Source of the DNA: Actinomycetes bacterium
Lineage (GTDB): Bacteria; Actinomycetota; Acidimicrobiia; Acidimicrobiales; GCA-2861595
Direction of reading: 5' to 3'
Assembly: GCA_023264975.1 (NCBI GenBank)
Contig: JAHFUS010000044.1
Coordinates: forward strand, 1 to 32,643
Length of the DNA stretch: 32,643 nt
Shown: one piece after another, positions 26,101-32,643 of the stretch
Position numbering within the stretch: the first letter of the stretch is position 1
Layout: each line of letters begins with the position of its first letter
The notes under the pieces: generated by a model
What the model was told of the DNA's origin: nothing
What the model saw: only the letters and a program-made list of their open reading frames with translations
Databases searched by the model: none
Translations under genes and position numbers: made by a program

Positions 26101-26154
26101 CTTGAGCCCGTCCTGGCCCGCTGCTGGGCGGCGGCCCCCAACGGCGACGGTTAG
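20197..26154 (+). CDS. Giant STAND/AAA-like ATPase, third gene of the operon
   Basis: 1985 residues. The N-terminal third is helical, with an acidic patch (about 189-206, DEDEDEDFEDVDVEEME). A Pro/Ala/Thr linker follows (about 422-522). The middle (about 540-1130) is Ala/Arg/Glu-rich helix likely to include coiled coil (DALEEELAAVEVEVGEDRRL). A pre-ATPase block ends in NPYLPPSGDCPPELFYGR from 1295. The P-loop is GGRQLGKS (1330-1337), Walker B is ILVALDECDEFF (D1423, E1424), and the sensor-like stretch is VVWAGLHQVARF. Winged-helix and further C-terminal regions follow (about 1590-1985). The order P-loop, LDECDEF and GLHQV fits STAND-type ATPases, which in other systems act as sensors or switches. 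A strong ribosome site fixes the GTG start. The gene looks intact. Ligand and partner are unknown. Confidence 0.82.
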   Translation: MVDHSDVFKADDGEDAPVDEPMAEVIAAIEAACQFLDGLPDPLRQLWTRLDPAELERLLRDCGPRVETMLRDFSAPSPRRPNRATAHHLRRAVGSLSPSRLERAVHFVCTPVISEVRHQGVDDALVRWGPALCQLALVAGALNRKRSPALAPYCVSSLLELDLLPEAWQAHRDDLEAVCDEAIGALAGADEDEDEDFEDVDVEEMERATIAEELAGLKPAELAPWAAAQVEACRGALAEAREAGAAVVAAVDAGATPDFDSARIVMMSIAVISRAARRVHAALQHSGGTPVAGDDIASLERAVSAIADAVDPGAAVLRRLAAVEGPPGADALMAGLVQAARDPDRREFALALVGLIDAVAVGAGPLRVAELDAAARQVAPGELTAAVVLAATGHLHLPTATSPTSSAPDGAAATAGDASKPQAAPPTPEVVAEGPEPPAAPPTPEVVAEAPAAPPTTAVEAGRSGTGIGSEPAAADHHAGPPEAASHAPTGEVGRPAPAPTATRAQPASGPYAPGRPVVSPVPAPAPSLSDEAAVEAQAEERIWACEQLVLSALEQRRFALAWWASVASGAPARLLRLVALATSVHTSTGPTTDALRDETLGLSRASYGSFPGIQVLAALAAVRASLVAPTGATSSVAAELARMLELPGLGRLAEAAVTAANRGVALAGDTLSGLGDADRLDTRIRAHAAEAAGLLGKERRFNFQRASEIWRMWTAADGLLGAVLAPVAADDRSRVGEVATVAAALRERGAAERALRDADGRLRGSGSKRIEGSARNNLLEAAADAAGRALAWCNDVAQLSRSARDAGWLDVPTAELRSAATEVEVVVRNELRGAATDPVSAAAAGAAGEVLDDIYRLLAGQPPEAGLEAPAMILGLDLLLGDSRVDAELAPVGRLEPEQLAPGLTRDLRDAFAARSRRGDHLASGLIVEALAATDPDDARALDARRTEMVAAARAATEAAVAVARTQLDQARRQLFVSEDRYAELAARLEGAARPGREDFDALEEELAAVEVEVGEDRRLAVEQFLSQLDRAAADAPALAAVRDRIATLAVTDLATAAEWRSLAAEGRSLAEAAEVDFDLGEIWPGAVEAVGPSITDELVEAAAARRDHGSLQFSALAPEAAERGAAALRRWRRLGRGAARRNDWLEELRPVLRLLGIDADGLDAAAARALPSSPQRQWIELTGVDRRGSRALVPAFGSKAGPRLRVLVAAAAPSEAALLEWATPEHTDRPVLVLHLGTLPAEFRDRFSQSCRQRRARPTVAVVDDAVLAWAAARGEFRFETLMRAVLPWCATNPYLPPSGDCPPELFYGRSDARRSLIDTAGSCLLYGGRQLGKSALLRSTVRDFDAVPGNVACYIDLKPSSIASTRRADVVWDLLWKRLGEHGVVPAGKAVGKDPATKVEAAVKAYLAADAGRRILVALDECDEFFDVDAATSFATTSRLKDLMDTTGRRFKVVWAGLHQVARFANIPNQPLVHLGRPMPIGPLDPGSAHRLIADPMRALGITFASPDLVNRVLAYCNYQPVLLHLFGSALVEQMLFPPKAPPPVVVEATDVEAVASSPGLQHEVWERFEWTLQLDPRYRVIAYTVAFEAHNRGIEVALPASELRAACERWWPTGFASLDPAEFRALLEEMASLGVLSASTGRTGWRLRSPNVLRMLGTVAQVEDRLLEEESRLPTWLVATEARRVLADGRRSPVTEGQLADLVGEGRNQVRVVIGSEATCVGALADAVRSVADATGRFRVRLPGNYDTFRRNLGEGSVGEHLVVVSDLRGVSDESFAKTLSAAVTRVPRGGTRSVLVVADASNFEAVAGLVDPAGEAVAGVEVLPLRRLDSRGMRAWALEVESAFQDDEARRRLADITGGWPVLIDQAGELARKGLGTGEILAEMATRLAADVGMAGLIAAVGLGREGPLVALVKSLAASPGAGLAPEDLAVFVEDCDRPAAVVAMLRGLGVLETALGTEGELRLEPVLARCWAAAPNGDG
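21466..21543 (+). repeat. 30-bp direct repeat in the ATPase linker
   Basis: Two exact 30-bp copies (21466-21495 and 21514-21543), each encoding APPTPEVVAE, separated by 18 bases. They lie in the Pro-rich linker and probably arose by slippage or duplication. Confidence 0.9.
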
Positions 26155-26557
26155 CACACGCGCCGGCACCTCAAGGAGTTCGCGTCCAAGACTCCCGGGA
26201 TTGGCTACACATCCTGGGACAACGTGCTGAATGGCCGAACACCGATCCGCTCCGACCACGTCGGCGCCGCTGCCCTGGTATTCGGCTCCCTCGGGTGTTG
26301 AGCGACACGCTCATTGAGCACGCGGGGCTGGCCAGGCGTCACTGAACGCCAGCACGTCGGCGGGGCGAGCCGCTGCTTGCGGTGTCGGTGCGGTGACGAC
26401 AGCGTGAGGACGTCCTGGACGCGCAAGGACCCCCGTGTGCCACGAACGCAGAAGGAGAGAGCGATGTAGAGGATCGAAACTCGACGGATGCGGTGCTGTG
26501 CCAGAGATGGAGGAATCGACCCTCCGGGATCGCCCTGCACTCGACGAGCGACGAGCG
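26155..26557. other. Intergenic stretch after the operon, with a possible coding remnant
   Basis: No convincing gene. Directly after the TAG of the ATPase and in the same frame, 26155-26301 reads RRHLKEFASKTPGIGYTSWD and then VLNGRTPIRSDHVGAAALVF, ending SLGC at TGA. This looks protein-like, either the 3' fragment of another gene or a former tail of the ATPase. The rest (26302-26557) has no sensible frame and no clear terminator. Confidence 0.35.
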
Positions 26558-27211
26558 TCATTGGAGATGCCGATACTCCGCGTGCTGATGGCTCCGTTCC
26601 TCTGCCAGTTCCCGCTGTCTTCTATGGATCATCTCATGGTGCTCAAACAATGCCGTAACGGCTTCGCGGGATTGTTCTTCCTCCCAAAGGGTCTGTTCAT
26701 CATCGCACTCCTCCATATCGCTGTCGTCATCGTCTGAATCCTCGTCGGCGCCCTGATCCTTCCATTCTCCGGAAAGTATCCACGACTGAAGCTCTTCCTC
26801 ACAGTTTTCACAACGTGGTAGAACACTGTCGTCGTCACTGTCGTCGTCAGGCATATGAGCGTTGAACTCGTCGCTGCACATTGCTCGACTGGTTCCGATG
26901 ACGCGACGATGAAATCTGGTTTGATTATCCCAAACTAAGTGAAAAACGACATCCTCAATGTGGGTGGCAATGATCGAGGCTATACGAGCCTGTTCCTTCT
27001 CTCGATCCCTCTGTTGAGCAGCCGCCTGACGTTTGGCTTCTTCAGCGGCACGTCGCACAATCTGCGCTTCCTTGAATCTAGCTGCGCATCTCAAACAGCG
27101 GAATCTCTTCCGATAATAGTCGCCATGCTGGCGACAAACAGCTAAACTACACTCGACGCACTCGCCTGACGCATAGAGTCCACACATGCACTTCGGCGGA
27201 GAAGGCAACAT
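26558..27211 (-). CDS. Cysteine-rich zinc-binding protein with acidic tail
   Basis: About 217 residues from ATG 27211; GTG 27247 is an alternative that would fuse 12 more residues. Counting from that GTG, cysteines and histidine at 20, 22, 30, 33, 38, 41, 51 and 54 (KCMCGLYASGEC, then ECSLAVCRQHGDYY and CLRC) resemble a B-box or double zinc-finger arrangement. A charged helix (about 58-90, RRAAEEAKRQAAAQQRDREK) follows, then a second CENC pair and two very acidic runs (MPDDDSDDDSV, DEDSDDDDSDMEEC). There is no signal or membrane segment. The DNA is clearly AT-richer and uses more A/T-ending codons than its neighbours, a sign of transfer. Function unknown; zinc-dependent protein or DNA binding is likely. 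It is transcribed away from rpoC. Confidence 0.65.
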   Translation of the reverse strand: MLPSPPKCMCGLYASGECVECSLAVCRQHGDYYRKRFRCLRCAARFKEAQIVRRAAEEAKRQAAAQQRDREKEQARIASIIATHIEDVVFHLVWDNQTRFHRRVIGTSRAMCSDEFNAHMPDDDSDDDSVLPRCENCEEELQSWILSGEWKDQGADEDSDDDDSDMEECDDEQTLWEEEQSREAVTALFEHHEMIHRRQRELAEERSHQHAEYRHLQ

Positions 27212-27247
27212 GACTACATAGTAGCAATAGTCCGGCCTGGGGTTCAC

Positions 27248-27358
27248 GGAGATCAGACCGGCACGGAACCGGACATCTGTCAGGTACGCCCGGGCCGCCG
27301 ACTCCGTGTCGAACCAGGCCTCGAACTGGCGGTAGTCACGCGGGTAATGCCGGGCCAG
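27248..27358 (-). pseudogene. N-terminal fragment of an IS1595/ISXO2-type transposase
   Basis: The minus strand reads LARHYPRDYRQFEAWFDTES and then AARAYLTDVRFRAGLIS, which matches the start of the IS1595-type zinc-ribbon domain (typically xxPRxxxEFxxWFxxEExCRxYLxxLRWPxG). It stops just before the expected CPxC and runs in frame into the zinc-binding gene downstream. The rest of the transposase is gone, so this is a scar of an old element. Confidence 0.5.
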
Positions 27359-27370
27359 CGGCCTGGCCCT

Positions 27371-28158
27371 CGTCGTTGAAGCGCCACCGCACTCATCCTC
27401 ATCGGCCAGGCGTCGATTTTCCTGAAGTCAGCCCGAGCGCCCACACAAGATGGAGGGCGCTGCGCAGATACAACGATACCCCCTCAGCGGTGATCCGGGG
27501 ATGCCGCCGACGGCGGGCACCTGAACACGTACTTACAACGCCTCGAGCTGACAAATGCGCCCGACGAGTAACACCTGTCGCTCCCGTAGACGCCCTTGGG
27601 GATGCAGGTCGCGTTCGACGTATTTCAGGAGTCGCCTATCGCCCGGAGGTAGAACGTGGCACCCTTGCGTTGCAGAAGGACGCAGGAAGGGGCGGGGGCG
27701 TGGCAGTCGGCGACGAGATTCTTGAAGCGCTCCGGCACTCACCCGCTGTCGGCCTCATCGGCGCGGTTCTCCCTGTACGTTTCATTCGTCGGCGTCATCT
27801 ACTACCAGGCGGAGCTGAACAAAGGGTGGCAGCGCTAAGGGACCGCGAGCGAACTACGTGAGGAAAGAGGCGACGCCGGTTCGCGCCCTCCTGCCGGGAT
27901 GGCCAACGAGAAAGCCTTGCTGCACAAGCGATTCTTGTAGTCCGGCCCAAAAGTCAGGCGCGAACCAGCGTCGCCTCTTCCGAGCAGGTAGTCACTCGCT
28001 GTCCCTAACGCACCGCAAGGCCACGACACACGCTCGAGTCTGCAGATTCTCAAGGGCATCCTCTGCCGCCGACTGGCCAGCGTGGGCCCATACGCAGGTC
28101 GACGCCCCTGCCGATGACCGACGACCGCGTTGGCGCTGCTCGGACGGCTGAGTCGCGA
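27371..28158. other. Long non-coding stretch before rpoC
   Basis: About 790 bases with only short, inconsistent open frames on either strand. A minus-strand piece (27533-27742, including PPGDRRLLKYVERDLHPQGR) could be a gene relic but is not recognised. It includes the 113-bp inverted-repeat element at 27866-27978. No rpoB sequence, tRNA or clear promoter was seen here. Confidence 0.5.
27866..27978. repeat. 113-bp inverted-repeat element (MITE-like)
   Basis: The left arm 27866-27887 (AGAGGCGACGCCGGTTCGCG then CC) and the right arm 27957-27978 are inverted copies matching at 21 of 22 positions, with about 69 bases between them. Such an arrangement fits a small non-autonomous element or a long hairpin. 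No target duplication could be identified. Confidence 0.7.

Positions 28159-32643
<4,485 letters not shown>

Noticed and set aside
11626-26154. Assignment to Shango, DISARM, BREX or the Dpd system
   Set aside because: The general types (helicase, ATPase) overlap, but no TerB, methyltransferase, PglZ or tRNA-guanine transglycosylase-like motif was seen. Naming would go beyond the sequence.
24151-26259. 702-codon minus-strand open frame opposite the ATPase
   Set aside because: Antisense to the P-loop ATPase and without recognisable motifs.
26205-26561. 118-codon minus-strand frame after the operon
   Set aside because: Its translation has no protein-like pattern and overlaps a better plus-strand remnant.
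27376-27861. 161-codon plus-strand frame before rpoC
   Set aside because: Irregular composition, no ribosome site and no recognisable motif; treated as non-coding.

Overview
The window is high-GC bacterial DNA, most likely actinobacterial and possibly Acidimicrobiia-like. This rests on the base and codon composition, GTG/TTG starts, ATGA/GTGA gene overlaps and the sequence of the partial rpoC at the right edge. No RNA genes or CRISPR arrays were seen.

Left part (1-11430) is a mobile, partly decayed region. It opens with an almost complete IS21-family element (istA, istB and a third zinc-finger passenger gene, bounded by multiple terminal repeats) that cut into a small winged-helix-like gene ending at a strong terminator. 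Next come two minus-strand genes, one frameshifted, and then a three-gene plus-strand cassette: a 5'-truncated metallo-beta-lactamase-fold hydrolase, a frameshifted four-helix membrane protein and an intact tyrosine recombinase. A decayed minus-strand gene follows. An IS630-family element with a doubly frameshifted transposase then interrupts a small gene whose reading frame is restored if the element and one TA are removed. The part ends with a large, divergent serine recombinase.

The centre (11626-26154) is the main point of interest: three long, co-directional, intact genes that look like one operon. The first encodes a 2077-residue protein joining a DnaQ-type 3'-5' exonuclease, a DinG/XPD-type helicase without Fe-S cysteines, and a RecQ-type helicase with a cysteine cluster. 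The second is an unrecognised 727-residue protein with a Pro/Glu hinge. The third is a 1985-residue protein with a STAND/AAA-like P-loop ATPase. A recombinase and insertion sequences lie next to it. The combination of nuclease/helicase, unknown adaptor and giant ATPase fits an uncharacterised anti-phage or DNA-surveillance system. The function is inferred, not shown.

The right part (26155-32643) holds a sparsely coding stretch with an AT-richer, zinc-binding acidic gene on the minus strand, a fragment of an IS1595-type transposase, a 113-bp inverted-repeat element, and finally the 5' part of rpoC. This rpoC is not preceded by rpoB. It carries unusual residues at the bridge-helix N-hinge and trigger loop and continues into a long disordered tail that runs off the window, so it may be a duplicated or specialised beta' subunit.
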